DNA from: Harmothoe impar
Lineage: Eukaryota > Annelida > Polychaeta > Phyllodocida > Polynoidae
Length of the DNA stretch: 64,000 nt
Direction: 5' to 3'
Assembly: GCA_947462335.1 (NCBI GenBank)
Contig: OX381714.1
Location: forward strand, 39,095,360 to 39,159,359
Shown here: one piece after another, positions 12,810 through 25,444 of the stretch
How positions within the stretch are numbered: the first letter of the stretch is position 1
Layout of the letters: each line of letters starts with the position of its first letter
Translations under genes and position numbers: made by a program
The notes under the pieces: model-generated
Told to the model about the DNA's origin: nothing
Seen by the model: only the letters and a program-made list of their open reading frames with translations
Databases searched by the model: none

Positions 12810-15611
12810 AGAGGGAGGTCCTGAGGGAAATACAAGAGCAGCTCCTATCACAGAGCACTGAGCAACTCACTAATAAGCAGCCTGAGCAATAAGCTTCGTT
12901 TGGCTCTAGACCAACCCTAGCCTTAACCATTTTACTCCTGCATGGCTTCCAACCATCGACTTTTTCATTTCTGTTTTAAAATTTCATATGATAACAAAAT
13001 GTGATCGTATGTAATGTACACCCTTGGTATCACACCCTTCATATGATGTTTTCCAATTAGTGCCTTACTTATTTGTTCTACTACTTTTTGGGATAGGAGT
13101 TCTGTAAATTTGGAAAAATCTAAAGGAGAAAGTTTTAGTCAGACGTCCCTTATACATGTTTCTTATTAGAATTGTAATGAGGTCTGTGGCTGTGGAAGTG
13201 AAGAAGCCTTAGAAGGGATGGTGTTTTTTTTCTGTGTGTAGGTGAAAGGAGGCGGTGGTGACGAGATGGTGACGGGTTATCATTGGCAGTCTCCCATATC
13301 TATGATAATGACTAGTTTGATGTGTACTGGCTTCCTAATGGGTGGTTATAATTATGATTGTATAGTATTACAACGTATTACAGACATGCCTTTTCACAGA
13401 GACCCTTGTAGGCAGGATGTATGTCCCTTCCACCACCCCTCTCTGCCTCTGTCTATGCATCAGACAGGAACAGGACATATTATGAAGACACCCACATCCT
13501 GGCAAATGAAAGGCAAACTCATTTATTTCACCATTGCCTAAGGCTGTATAAGAGAACCTATATGAAGGGTGCACACACCTGGAGGTGCTCCATCATAATA
13601 TGATGGACTTACTCATTTTGAACTCATAGTCTGCAACAATTCAATAGCAAAGTAATGACACTGAGGGTAGACCCAGTTATATATGGTAGGTTGGTAAGGA
13701 CAGCGATAATGATGTCCATGGCAATGGGGCTCAGGATTTTATATCATCAATATCAACACCCATCAAATAGAATATCAATTCTGGACTTTTCAGTGCATAT
13801 ACATAATTCAGAGGGATATTCCATACTCATTTGGAAATATTTCCTATGGTGGCATTAGTCTATCATAGATAGCAATCCACAAATTGGTGGCTTGTAAGTG
13901 GCAGCACTTTATGTATTCAATGCAGCAGTAATATAATTACATATGAGTAATACTGCGGAGTAGACCCACTTAGCCTTTCACGTGCAGCAGCTGTTGTTTG
14001 ATTAGATGTTTTATTGTGATAACAGGAGGGCACCTAATAAATATACTGAAACAAAAAATCATATAATAACAGATAATGTGTGACATGTTGGTCAAATTGA
14101 GCCTGCTGTGCAATATCCATTTAATCCTTTTACAACCATAATTGTCATGATAATGCATGGGGAGAATGGTAATCCTGTCTATAATTGCAGATCTATAAAT
14201 GCAGAATTGCATCTGTTAATTAACAATGTCATGAGCAAAAAGATTAATTCTAGACAGTGGCTGAATTTGATGGATGTATTCAATATTAACATGTGATTGG
14301 AACCTAAATTGGATGTATACAGCAGTGAATTAGGAAGGGGGGATATCAAAGTGAATGCATATTATAGCTACAGTAGCTGGCAAAGTGAAGGCTATATATA
14401 GTGTGTGACCACAGAATGTGTGATAATGCATTAGGCTGAAGGTAAAAACGTGTGTTCGTGTGTAATCCATGAATGAGATACATTGGCAAATGGAAGTACA
14501 TGTGGCTTTCATACTTTAGATCAAAAGATACTATTCTAGGCTAATGTAGAGAGTCAGAGGTATAAATAGCTGGATTGAGTGAGAGGCACATGGATCCTCT
14601 ATGAGAGGCAATGCTAGGATATTATCACAGGGAATTAACTCCGGCTGGTTGCACCGTGACATGTTTCGTGATGGTGGGCTTTGAGCTAGGCCTTTAGGGT
14701 CAGCACCCCGACCATGCCAACCCTTTGCCTTTTACACCACATCCCCTATCCGGCCTCCACCCTTACCCCTTTGGCCTGAAATCCCACATTTCTATCACCA
14801 AACCCTTGCCAAGGAATGCTCTCATAATAGTATACTCATAATCTCCCTCGTAGCTGTGTAGTATGTATACCATGTCATGTTATGGAATTTCCAAATATTT
14901 CTCTTTACTTCAGAATGTGTATGTGTGATGTAATTATACATAGCTTTTCATCTTAAGGGCCACGTGTCAATGCAGGGCAAAATAAATCGCCAAGAATAAT
15001 CAGGTCAATTCTCCCTCATTACATAACAAAATTGTAATGAGAACAAACATAACGGAAAGCATTTGACACTGCCTAATGTGTGCATAACAACAATTGAATT
15101 ACTGGTTAAAGAAAACCACAATTTGGTTGACTTTGTGGATTTGGAGGCACAGGTACCCCAAACAGCAATCTCCTTAAAAACAATTAGCAAAAAGAAAGAC
15201 AAATGCTCCAGATGCTGTGTGAATGCCGGTTTAGGCTAAGCCCGGCTGACAGGGACCAGTGAAATGCAACAAAAGACCCCCCATTACCCTTTACACCCTT
15301 CAATGGGAGGCATGGGGTGGGACATTGTATAGAGCTGTTATTATCCTCCTTATGTTTACCATTCACCTAGTTCACTTATTGATGGCCTTGTCCTTTTTTC
15401 AGAGGGAGGGGATGTTGGGGGTGGTGACTGGAGGCCAGGAGGGGAGGCCTCCTCCTGGCTACCTCCAGCACGCAATGCCTGAACAGTTGGGACCCATTCA
15501 GAACTAGCATCAGCATAAAACATTAATTAAGGTCATTCATTAGAACTGGGTCAGAGGGACGCGTGTTTGGGTAATTTCTCCTTTTTTCCAACCAACTCCC
15601 ACTTTTTATGT

Positions 15612-15625
15612 CACACACACACACA
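15612..15625. repeat. (CA)7 microsatellite
   Basis: Perfect CA array. Confidence 0.95.
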
Positions 15626-16181
15626 CGGCCATCGGCCTTGTTTTCAGCACTAATAGGCATTAGCATAACCAGCGATTGGATTGAATTTGGTAAACCAAGC
15701 GGAGGGAATAGCATTCTGGATCAAAACCTACCTGCTTCAAAAAGGGGAAATGTTAAGGGGATAAAGGCGTGTGACAATGTAGGGCATGGGTTTGGGGTTG
15801 TCACAACATGGGGTTTCACATGCTGCCTTTGTGGGCACGACATTTATTAATGCATTGCCATTAGGCCTAATTTCTATTTGTAAAGATGGTTAATCTAAAT
15901 TGAATATGAACGGGAAAATGTTAAATGTTATCAAAATAAATCCAGTAAAGAGATTTACCGCTTTGATAAATATCTAATTGAATTACAGATCGTAATCGAA
16001 GATTATACTAATGTTATAATGTGTGTTTAGAAATCTACTTTTGCCCATATAACAATATGAAGATTAATAACTAGAATAGAATACACATGGATTGACAAAA
16101 ATAATTTAGGTCACATAGAGAAAATGAGATATGTCACAATGGTATTAGAATGTCAACCATGAGGGGCAAATGACCCACATT

Positions 16182-16192
16182 GGGGGGGGGGG
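16182..16192. repeat. Poly(G)11
   Basis: Uninterrupted G11 run. Confidence 0.95.
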
Positions 16193-16262
16193 ACGCTTCA
16201 ATGAATTTAATATCCCATATGACCCATCTCTATTCATGTGGAACGTATAAAAGTTATGACAA

Positions 16263-16343
16263 TGACGTCATAGCCATACATAACATCATTAGCCAGACAG
16301 TATGTTGTCTGGCCAACAAATATCCTGGATGATTGCCAGGATA
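16263..16343. other. CRE site followed by two tandem hairpins
   Basis: TGACGTCA (16263-16270) is a perfect palindromic CRE. Downstream, GCCAGACA (16292-16299) pairs with TGTCTGGC (16306-16313). Then TATCCTGG (16321-16328) pairs with CCAGGATA (16336-16343). Both stems are 8 bp and perfect, with loops of 6 and 7 nt. GTATAAAAG lies just upstream (near 16247). Confidence 0.55.
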
Positions 16344-16871
16344 GCATGTAGTATACCTACTCATTTAGTTTAGTCTTTTCCGGCCAGGTGGGTGGGCACT
16401 TACTTTAGTATTTTTTAGCCTTTTTTTGTTTTCCTCTTTTGTCGGGGTCTTTATAATGCTGGCAAGGACCATGTTGAGACCACTCCAGATGTTTCAGAAG
16501 TGTAAAAAAGTTAAACTGCTCAGGGGCCTTTCCATGGTCATGTATGGCAAACTAGAGTTTACACCTTATAGCCATTGGCAATGCCCGGTGTGTTTATTTT
16601 GACATGCATACAAAGTGAGGTTGTTTAGAAGTAAAAAGGTGGATGAGCTGCCAGCAAATTGAAATTTGAATAGTAATTATTATTTAGAATACTATATTAA
16701 ACCTTTTTTTATTACGTAGCATCATGTTTCCTGTGGTTACCATTGTTACTATTTCAGCCCTGAATTGTCAATGTATTTACTGTTAGAATTATTTTGTTTC
16801 TGAATTTTACTTATAATCTTTATTTTGTTCTCTATTTCCAGAAAGACCAAGCCGTACGTGCTGTCAACCGA

Positions 16872-17121
16872 AGTGACCCGACCTTGACCCACTCCTAAAC
16901 CTGACCTTGGCGAACCAGGATGATTCGACCATGACCTACCCACCACCAAATAGATCCGAACTATTTCAGATGTAAATGGGTGACAACATCTTCACCCATA
17001 GATCAACCACATATGCTGCCTTGACCTACTTTTGGACCAGGTTAATTCGACCTTGAGCTATCTGGGGTTGACCTTGACCTCGACACCACACGTGTCCTTG
17101 GTGCCAGAGGACCTTGACCTA
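16872..17121. promoter_or_regulatory. Array of nuclear-receptor extended half-sites
   Basis: Seven ACCTTGAC/ACCTTGAG/CATGACC words occur in about 250 bp (near 16881, 16902, 16928, 17019, 17050, 17070 and 17111). One is the tandem form TTGACCTTGACCT. The complement TCAAGGTCA is the extended half-site bound as a monomer by SF-1/LRH-1 and ERR-class receptors, and the tandem is a DR0 as used by GCNF. A ~28-bp segment around CCAGGWTRATTCGACC occurs twice (16915 and 17036), so the array may be a decayed minisatellite. Function is inferred only. Confidence 0.45.
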
Positions 17122-18009
17122 CTGCTGTTCCAAGGCCTCATGTAGCCCTCTGAAACACACAATGTGTGCTGGAGGAAAAACTACAAAGAACTGTACATGA
17201 TAATGTTCACATGCCTTACCCTCAGGAGGTGACCTTAATGAACAGTGGACTTCCAGGATTTGACAAAAAGAAAACAGTGCCTACAATACGTGTTGGTCAT
17301 TGGTTCTAAGAACAGACATTCATACATGATCAGAAATGAACGGTTACAGTCCACATGACATTGAATAGTAATAAAACATTACAATTATTGAGAATGATTA
17401 TATTGTAACCCTATGTTGGGATAATAATGAGATATGAGAGATGTTATTATTATAATGGTTATAACACATTGTAGAATTCAGGTGAAAATCATCAGGCAGT
17501 TGAGTTTATTGCTCAGTCTTCAGGTATGAACTTCCAAAGCTAGACTTACTGTTTACCATGACTTTATAGACGTTTATTAGATATGTAATGCAAACGGAGC
17601 TATTTGTATCATGGATTTGGAATTGAAGGAACATATAAAGAAAGTGTAATTCCAAACTATGATGACAGAAAACATATCCATCAGAGTCATATCAATGTTT
17701 ATCATAAGGGTTTCTCACTTTGGGGGATTTTTGAGGAAAAGAACAGTGTATAAATCGTTGAATAGGTGCCTTTGGCAAAGACCAATTTCATAGAACTTGT
17801 TTCAGAAAAGAGTATTTCTTGTATTCAAAAAGGGTAAATGAGAACATATAAAATGTGCCACGGAATGAAACGTCCATATCTATTTGCCTGCTGATTTGTT
17901 GAGGCCTCCTGAAAATAGGAAAGATGTGCAAAAAGAGATTATATAAGGTGTTGAATACAGCAAAATTTGATACATACATTTATATAACATTAATATACAC
18001 GTATATCTA

Positions 18010-18112
18010 ATATCATTGATACATTAACCCCAGATGACTGGAGCTTTATTAGTGTATCATTATATTGTACTTTGATACAAAGTATCATGTGCTTTGATAC
18101 AATGTATCAATC
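18010..18112. repeat. TGATAC-rich AT block
   Basis: About six TGATAC(A) words on both strands, including CTTTGATACAAAGTATCA and CTTTGATACAATGTATCA as adjacent near-copies. It is a small degenerate tandem or palindromic repeat. Confidence 0.6.
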
Positions 18113-19178
18113 TTGATGATAATATTTATATTGGGCTTTGCTGAGCAAATTATTAAAAAGCATAGGCTACGAGATTTTGTGAGCCCATATATTTATTCAT
18201 TTATAATGAATAATGTAAATATGACTTGATCAAGTCATTTGTATATCATACTACCTATATAATGCAGCCGTCATGGAGATGATTCGTTGTATATCATATT
18301 TATCATGTATTGCTCACTATGTGGTACTCAAAACATGCATGAATTGGCTCTGCATTATCCATTTATACATATAGGGTGCACACTGTCCATTTATGGAAAC
18401 CAAAGTAGTCTAGATTTTGTAGCTTTCCATACTTAATGTTTTGGACGACACTTGTGTAATGTAATATAATGTCAACGTTTCTGGGACCTTGTACATTTTG
18501 TTGGTCCCTGGCTACCTGGGTGGTCGCTTCAGATACCCTATAGCCACACATCAGGTTTTGATATAATGTGTGTTCATGAAAGAATTCTTGATAAATACTC
18601 CATGACAAATTGGGGAAAAGATGTACAAATATCATTGGTATATTATTGGGCTACCATATTATGGAGGACGCCCCTCTGTAGAGATGTTCTATTATTTAAT
18701 AAAACAATGCAATATAATAAACATATGCCCCTTCGTGTTTTTGATATTGAGTATCTCCCTATGTATACATAGAATGATATTGACCTTATACTTTAGCGTC
18801 CTAGAATGATTGTTTACAGGGATAAGACACAAGGCCTTTAAGTCTGTCAAGGCAACAACAATTTACCATTAATCAGTACCTTTCTAACAAAAATATAGTT
18901 TTATTAAAATAGTATTGGTTGCAATTATTCATATTCAAATGATGAAGATAAAGATAACAAGTCGACGCGGAGGCCGGCACGTCTTTTTCTGTGTGCTTTC
19001 TAAGTAACAAGAAACGTTTTTAATTGAAATATTTATCTATTGAACTGTATGCTCTCTGGGCTCCCAGATGAGCACACGTCTTGAACGACCCTTGGAAGTA
19101 CATTGGTTTTCTAACTTATAAATGCTTAAAAAGTGCAATTTCCTCAGCTTAACACCCATAGCCTGTAAGGGTCATTGT

Positions 19179-19188
19179 GGGGGGGGGG
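19179..19188. repeat. Poly(G)10
   Basis: Uninterrupted G10 run. Confidence 0.95.
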
Positions 19189-20659
19189 TGAGTGCAGCGT
19201 TGGGGTTCAACTCAGTGAAATTGTAGTAGATTAGTTTGAGGTGCAGATCTAGAGCCACAGCAGTGTCCTGCACCACAAAGGTCTTACCACAAAGTGCACC
19301 CGGTTTCTCTACTTGAGGCTTTCATCCCCCTAACTGTTGCTTTTACCTTTAGGGGGTGGATATGTATACCTTATTCAGACTCAAGGTTTAAGTCATTGTT
19401 TTAGGAACGTTTACAAATGAATTCCCTAACTTGGGCTATACTAATGTATGCTTCCGGTGATGTTTCATCACTCGAACAAAAAACCCTTCACGTCATTGAT
19501 GAACGTTAATTATGTAGGTTGCCATTTAGAAACTCTGGGACATGATACACTCTGACAAAATAAGGGACCAGGAGAGAATTTAAGTATTTTATTCATGACT
19601 GCTTTTCGATACTGGATTTGTGCAACACTGCCTTGCCCTTCGGCCTTCATGCGTTTGGATGAACTGTAGTAAACCCTAGGACACATTATATTCTGGTTAT
19701 ATTTCCTTCAGACGTGTGGTTTTCCCCCATCCGCCCGTCACTGGTTTCACACTGCCATTCTACACCACAGGTTCATGCCACTATTTCGAGATATATCCCC
19801 CTCACACCCCACCACACGTCAAAGCCGGACCGCTTGCTAGGTAATGACAAGTACCAACAAGTGACAGTCTGAAGGTCACTGGGAGGTTGAAGGGGTCAGC
19901 CCTGGAGGGGGGTCGTGTGGCCCTGAGGTGTGGTGAGAGGAGGAGGTGGTAGGGGCTTCAACACAGGTGTGTGATTAGACGATAAGACCCCTTCACCTTT
20001 TACCTGCCCGTCACGGTGACTAGCAACTGACAGACCCTGTACCTATACAAAAAGGTCCTATAATATATGTCCCTTATCAATAAATAACCATGGCAAATCC
20101 TAAGATAATTAGATGACTTAGATGTAATTGACAAAGGTTACCTAACCAGTAAAATTGAATCAATTTGCATTGTTCTGACTCTTTGTGGATATAGCTATTG
20201 GAATTACAGTGATATCTATTTGATTACCATTTCCCATATACCACGGTCTCAGAGGAGCATACCCTAATGATAATACAGTATATTTGTATATTCTAGGTTT
20301 TTATTGACTATTCTCCCCACTCCTGAAGTGAGGAGGTGGCTTGAGGTTAATCTCATTAAAATCCCAAACCAATTTGCAATGGCAAGCCTGATTTAGGACT
20401 AACCCCTATTACATTGACCCTCACACCTGACCTCTCCCCTCCCACCTTTCCACTCCTCGTGGCCGGGGATATACGAGGGGCGAACAAATGACATGGTAAA
20501 TCTACTACAGATCCCCAGATAGACCCCTCAGGGGTTTACCTCCTGAATTTCTCCCATGGATAGAGATTACCTGATTGAGAATGGATTTAGGGGTACATCA
20601 TGGTCACCACAGGAGCTATGGTGTGTTAGTGACCTCCTCCTTCCCTCTAACCTCTAAAA

Positions 20660-20893
20660 CTTAAAGGGCTGCATCGTTTAATAGTCAATGTCCTTTGTCG
20701 CCATACAGCCCTGGCAAGTCTACTCGACAGGGATGCATTCATGCATCATGCCGACCCTTCAAGAATGTATCAACTCCACAGTGGTGCCCAAATACATCAC
20801 TCGCGAGTTAATCACCAGGGCTGTCTCTATGCATGCATCATGACGACACAGGGTCTAGTGCATTATAGCACTATGCCGTCCTTAAAGGGTTAA
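20660..20893. mobile_element. MITE-A copy 1 (near-palindromic)
   Basis: The element starts CTTAAAGGGCTGCATCGTTTA and ends GCACTATGCCGTCCTTAAAGGGTTAA, so the two ends are inverted copies of each other. Arms of about 100 bp contain GCCCTGGCAAGTCTACTCG and CATTCATGCATCATGCCGACC, which recur in the other three copies. There is no coding capacity. The left outer end is more eroded than in copies 2-4. Confidence 0.8.
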
Positions 20894-23467
20894 CCCCTAC
20901 TGGGGCCTTCTAACAGCAGCTATCTCACCTGGGTACACCTATATAGGGGCAAACACCGTGCTAGGTAATTACAGGTAGAGTCTGCCTGTTGATAGTGCTA
21001 CACACGGGGGGTATAGCAGATAAAGGGATAAGGCTGGATCCATGAGTCCCCAGGGTCAGGGGTGCATTTCACAGAATTGACTCCTTACTGAAGAATTGCC
21101 ACCGAAAAGCTCCCAAATCGTTTTTCCAAGACTAGGAATAGTCTAAGAAGAATATAGTGAACCCCTGAGGGCAATGATTTTGAGTGAGGTGAGAATTCTA
21201 AAGTAATTATTGATTCAAATTCATATGACTTATTTGTATATACAGCTTGTATACCGTTCAGCTTATTACGTGGAAATGGATCTATAGTTTATCTCTCTGT
21301 AATTCAGGACAGCTTGTGAACTGCGTAGGCCAGATCATTGCATTTCTCATCGGGAAGTATAATTGCAAAGTGCAAAGTATCATGCCGAGTGTTATCCTCC
21401 CTCTAGATGCATACATGTAGTTCTCCAAGTACATGTCACATATATCCTGGTCTATGTGGAATTCGGTGAATATTATATATGGGTAGGGCAGGAAATACGA
21501 CACCAACAATATGTCCCATGGTCAACAAATCCACTGACCTCTGAAGGGACGACACCGAAGCATTAAAGGCTTAGATTTGTTAAGACCTCGACTTTTTGTT
21601 GTAGATTTAAGGGAAATTCTGCTTTGTAGCCCGAGGGACAATGACCCTGTAACCCGCGTGTCCAACAGAAACCTTTACCCCCCACCCCTACCTTACCCCA
21701 TCCCACCCATGATAAACGACGGCAGAGTCAAAAATGAAAAGGGATAGTGTTCAACCACCGAGCACCCTCCCTCCCTCTCTGGGCCACTTCCAGGCAGGGC
21801 TAGGTAAAGTTCACTCGCGTTGGCTGAGCTTTAGATTTTTGTTTGAGAGAACATTATTAGTCGGATCGACCTTCGGGCACTCTTGGTCAGAGGCCAAGGG
21901 CAGAGATCGGGGTCAGAGGTCAAGGTCATCCCCATATCGAGGCTTGACCCCGGTTTGGGAGTAATGACAATACGGGTACTAATTTGGAATGGGCCAGACA
22001 CAGGGTTTGCCATGTCCAGATTTCGACCATCAAGTCTAAAGGATTAGGAATCTGTATGATCTGATAATAGCTGGGCCGACCTGTGTGCGCATGCCTTGCT
22101 ATGAACTGTGTATGGGTCCTATATAATTCTCCCCCTCTGAGATCTACCTCTAAAATTACAATCCACACAGTCCCAAATATCAACTCTCCCCTCTCTGTCT
22201 CTCGCTCTGAATATCTGTCTATCTGCCTCTTCTCCTTCCTCAGATTCTCTCTCTTTCTGTGTGTTCCTTTCGCTTTCAGGCTCTCCCTTTGCAGACGTAG
22301 GATATACACAATGTCATGTACATAATTGATCATAAATAAAGACGTTCATAGTCTCAGAGGGTAGCACCGCTCTATAAATTGTATGAATATCAAGTATACC
22401 AGTAACTGATCCCCTTTAGAAAAATGACTTTTATCAAAAGCAAGCTTAATTGTACACCACAAACAAGTATGCCCACTGTTCATATAATATAATCAGCGAG
22501 GAGTACATAAGGGTTGACACTCACTTGTTTGTACTTCACAGCAGATGTGTGAAGTGTTCTCACATTTAGTGTTTTCAGATTTCACTGCAAACCTCACAGC
22601 CCTCGCCCAGCTGGGGTGCTCTCTGGACAAGGCTGTCTTTATCCCTGCCTTAGAGCCCCCTCTGTGAGCATCGTCTACTTACTTACAGGCCAATCATATG
22701 ATTACAGGCAACTATGTAAACTAGCAAACTGTGCTGAAACCTGACTCACCTACTTTCGTCAGATCCTTTAAGTTGTCAGAAAGGGGAGGATTCTATCAGT
22801 TTACACAATCTAGTGAGGTTGATCTGGAAAGCTAAGGTTTTTCAGTTTTTCTCAGCTTTTAGAAGGTGGGTACTATTCTACAGAAAGAAGTCTCTTTCTG
22901 TTATTTGTGTTGTGGGATAGACCTTTGGGTATTCAGTTACGTTCTTACTGCCCTTGCTACAATACCTAACTTTGTATACGTTTTAAATAGTATTTAGCAG
23001 TCAACCTATACCCAGAAACAGGAGGTATATATACAGGGGGGACCTTGTTATGCTTTCACACCCTCAGCAACAACTATAGCACTGTGTTTACCATCCTTCC
23101 TGTACTTTGCTGCAAACACCCACTGTTAACACCCACCCACAACCATATACCATTACCCTAGCACCTCATATGTTACCAGTAGATATTCCCCTCCCTTGCT
23201 TCTCATAGCACTGTCCAATCATAGTGCTTAACATTTATCTCGCTGTTTAATATTATAGTTCTGTGGTATTGGCAATGGTACTTTATATACCTCCTTTCCC
23301 ACAAACATTAGTTTAACTAAGAAGAAACATATCAACAAAACACTAGACAATGAGGCTCTTCTGCATGAATTACCCATGAGAATTTGAACCAAATGATCCA
23401 AGTCAGATCACTAGTCAGATCCAGTATAAGAGGGGTCAGTTTACCCAATACTGCTCCCAGCACAGTG
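20894..23467. other. Non-coding sequence
   Basis: Holds the polypyrimidine tract at 22186-22270 and GGGTCAGAGGTCAAGGTCA near 21910, a direct pair of receptor half-sites. Nothing coding is supported. Confidence 0.55.
22186..22270. repeat. Polypyrimidine (CT-rich) tract
   Basis: About 85 bases strongly biased to C and T on the plus strand. It explains the arginine/glutamate-rich 135-codon minus-strand frame that overlaps it. Confidence 0.85.
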
Positions 23468-23793
23468 GCAGTATAGATATACTCTCGTTTCCAAATCCTT
23501 CCGAAATAAGGCGCTGGTGACAGCCAGTATGACCCTGAACTTGGAATTTTGCTGGGTTTGGGTAATCCCTGCTGGTAGCTTGGATCCAGTGGACAGGAAC
23601 CAGAATGTATGATCGTAGTTTTACCTATATTTCCCATCATACTTTCTGGTTCCATTTCTGGTTCCTGTTCGCTGGTTCCAAGCAAACTACAGGGACTGCC
23701 TAAACCCAGCAAAATCCAAGTTCAAGGTCATACTGGCTGTCCCCAGAGCCTTCCTTCGGAAGGATTTGGGAACGAGAGTAGTATAGATAGTGC
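23468..23793. repeat. ~325-bp imperfect hairpin (inverted repeat)
   Basis: The left arm 23468-23617 and right arm 23625-23793 are reverse complements at most positions. Anchors are CTCTCGTTTCCAAATCCTTCC, GACAGCCAGTATGACC, CTGAACTTGGA, GCTGGGTTTGG and CAGGAACCAGAA. The turn sits near 23620-23640, around ATCGTAGTTTTACCTAT. It explains why short frames on opposite strands here share a GLPKPSKI-like peptide. It may be a MITE or fold-back element; no clear target duplication was seen. Confidence 0.8.
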
Positions 23794-25394
23794 CCCACAG
23801 GTGTAACATGTACAGAGTAAGTACCCTGTAGTAACAGTAACACTAGTATCTACCTGGTGCAGTATGGCCCCCTAACCCTGCTTTAATCCTGTCTCACGGC
23901 TGGATGGTGAGTTGGCGGGATTTACACCTGCCACAGGTGAGATGACACCTGGCAACCTGCCTGCACAAGGTCTGGCCTCTCCCAGGGAGGCCAATGATCC
24001 TGCCCTGGGAGTCTGGCTCTTCATATTGAGGGTTATTCTTATAACTATTTCAGTCTCATATAGTCATTATGTAATCCTACAACTGTAAGAGGTATAGTTG
24101 TAAAATAGAAGATTGATGAAGATTGATAATCGATTCTGATTGTTTGTAGTTATTTTCAATAATAAAGGTAACAGGAGGAGGTCCATATATGATTTCAACA
24201 CGATGCCTTACTTAAATTCAACTATTTTCTGTGATGACTTTACAGAAGTATCTGCCAGTTATTTGTCTATGACATAGGGTACTAAATTGTCTGTGTAACT
24301 ACAACTATAGTAACTGCCTTTGATGCTTTATCAGTGTCAGAACTGGTTACACATTCATCAGTCCCTTGTCAGCAAAAATTACAGTTCCTTTGATCTCAGC
24401 AACTCCAGAGTTGCAGAACAGATATAGATGGATCTAACTCATTGAGGCATAACTCTAATAAAGAGATAACCAGATCTGACCATATCAGGTTACTCCTGTA
24501 CCCCCCACTGTGCCCTACCTATAGGAGTATAGACCTCCCCTACAAGGACAGGCAGAGGGATGGCTGAGATCCCAACCCGAATTGACAGCAGAGGCAGGGG
24601 GTAGGTGGAGGAGTGATAGGGAGGGAGAGAATGATACCTGTCGTGGCTGATCAGAAATAAATGGCTCTAGCCCCGTGGGAGTCCCCTACTTCTGTCAATT
24701 CTTTTCACTTAGAGCAACATGAATCTTTGTCATTGGAACCCTTTTTTGAGGTGAGGGTATGAGAAAATAATTCAACAGGAGGAAAAGGTGTCCCCATTGT
24801 GGTGGTGTTGAGGGTAGGTGAGGTGCATTGGGTAAGTGTGTGTAAGGGTGAATGGGGGTGTCGTACTGCTCCAAAGATTGGACATGCCAGTTGTATTTTT
24901 CATATCTATTTTAGAAACCACAACTTCCAACAAAAATATGCATTTTTATAATGTTATTACTTTCATTGATTGATGTAGATTGACCTTGAACATTTAGCTA
25001 GGCCTTGGGCTCTTAATGCAATGTTTTAGGGTAAACTAAATGGTAGAATGTAACTGTGAGATGAGGTAAAGACAACATACTGAAGAGATATCGAGATTAG
25101 ATATTAACTCGTGAGGTACGTGGGGTTAGGAATTCCATTATGTGAACCGCATTATTAAATGACTTTTGAATTAAACCAGTTCTGATTGGACTCCCATTGT
25201 CAGGCAACAAAGAAAATAACTATATCCCAGATGCAAGTCAACCAACAAGAGGCCAGCCTTCAATTTAAACACTAGATAGCAGCCACAACACTAAGAAAGA
25301 GCATTGGCCTTTCAGTCAGTCTCCCCCATACGTTAGTCACCTCCTGTTTCCCTTTCTAACCCACACCAGGTGGGAATCAGCAACAATCACCCCC

Positions 25395-25444
25395 TCCCCC
25401 CCCTCACACACACACACTCCCATACCCATCCACTCCCCCCCCCC
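25395..25444. repeat. Compound C-tract / CA / C-tract
   Basis: A C-run (25395-25403), a short CA array, and a second run of about 10 C near 25435-25444. Confidence 0.9.

Larger units (their letters stand above)
3024..16262. other. Non-coding sequence
   Basis: Thirteen kilobases with no recognisable exon. Small items are the DR1-like AAAGGTCAAAGGGC near 9856, the hairpin GCAATCCCA/TGGGATTGC at about 11226, simple repeats listed separately, and a TATATATAG at 6252 without supporting elements. The 123-codon minus-strand frame at 6536-6907 is not recognisable. Confidence 0.55.
17122..20659. other. AT-rich non-coding sequence
   Basis: AT-rich, with many short palindromes (for example CTTGATCAAG near 18227). 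No gene signal seen. Confidence 0.55.

Noticed and set aside
21926..22333. Longest frame in the window (135 codons, minus strand)
   Set aside because: The middle is the translation of a polypyrimidine tract (Arg/Glu/Lys runs). No domain, no splice support.
23332..23806. Two frames on opposite strands that share a GLPKPSKI-like peptide
   Set aside because: Explained by the inverted repeat at 23468-23793, not by related genes.
23822..23834. TACCCTGTAG, the start of a miR-10-like sequence
   Set aside because: Similarity stops after 10 bases and there is no precursor-like hairpin.
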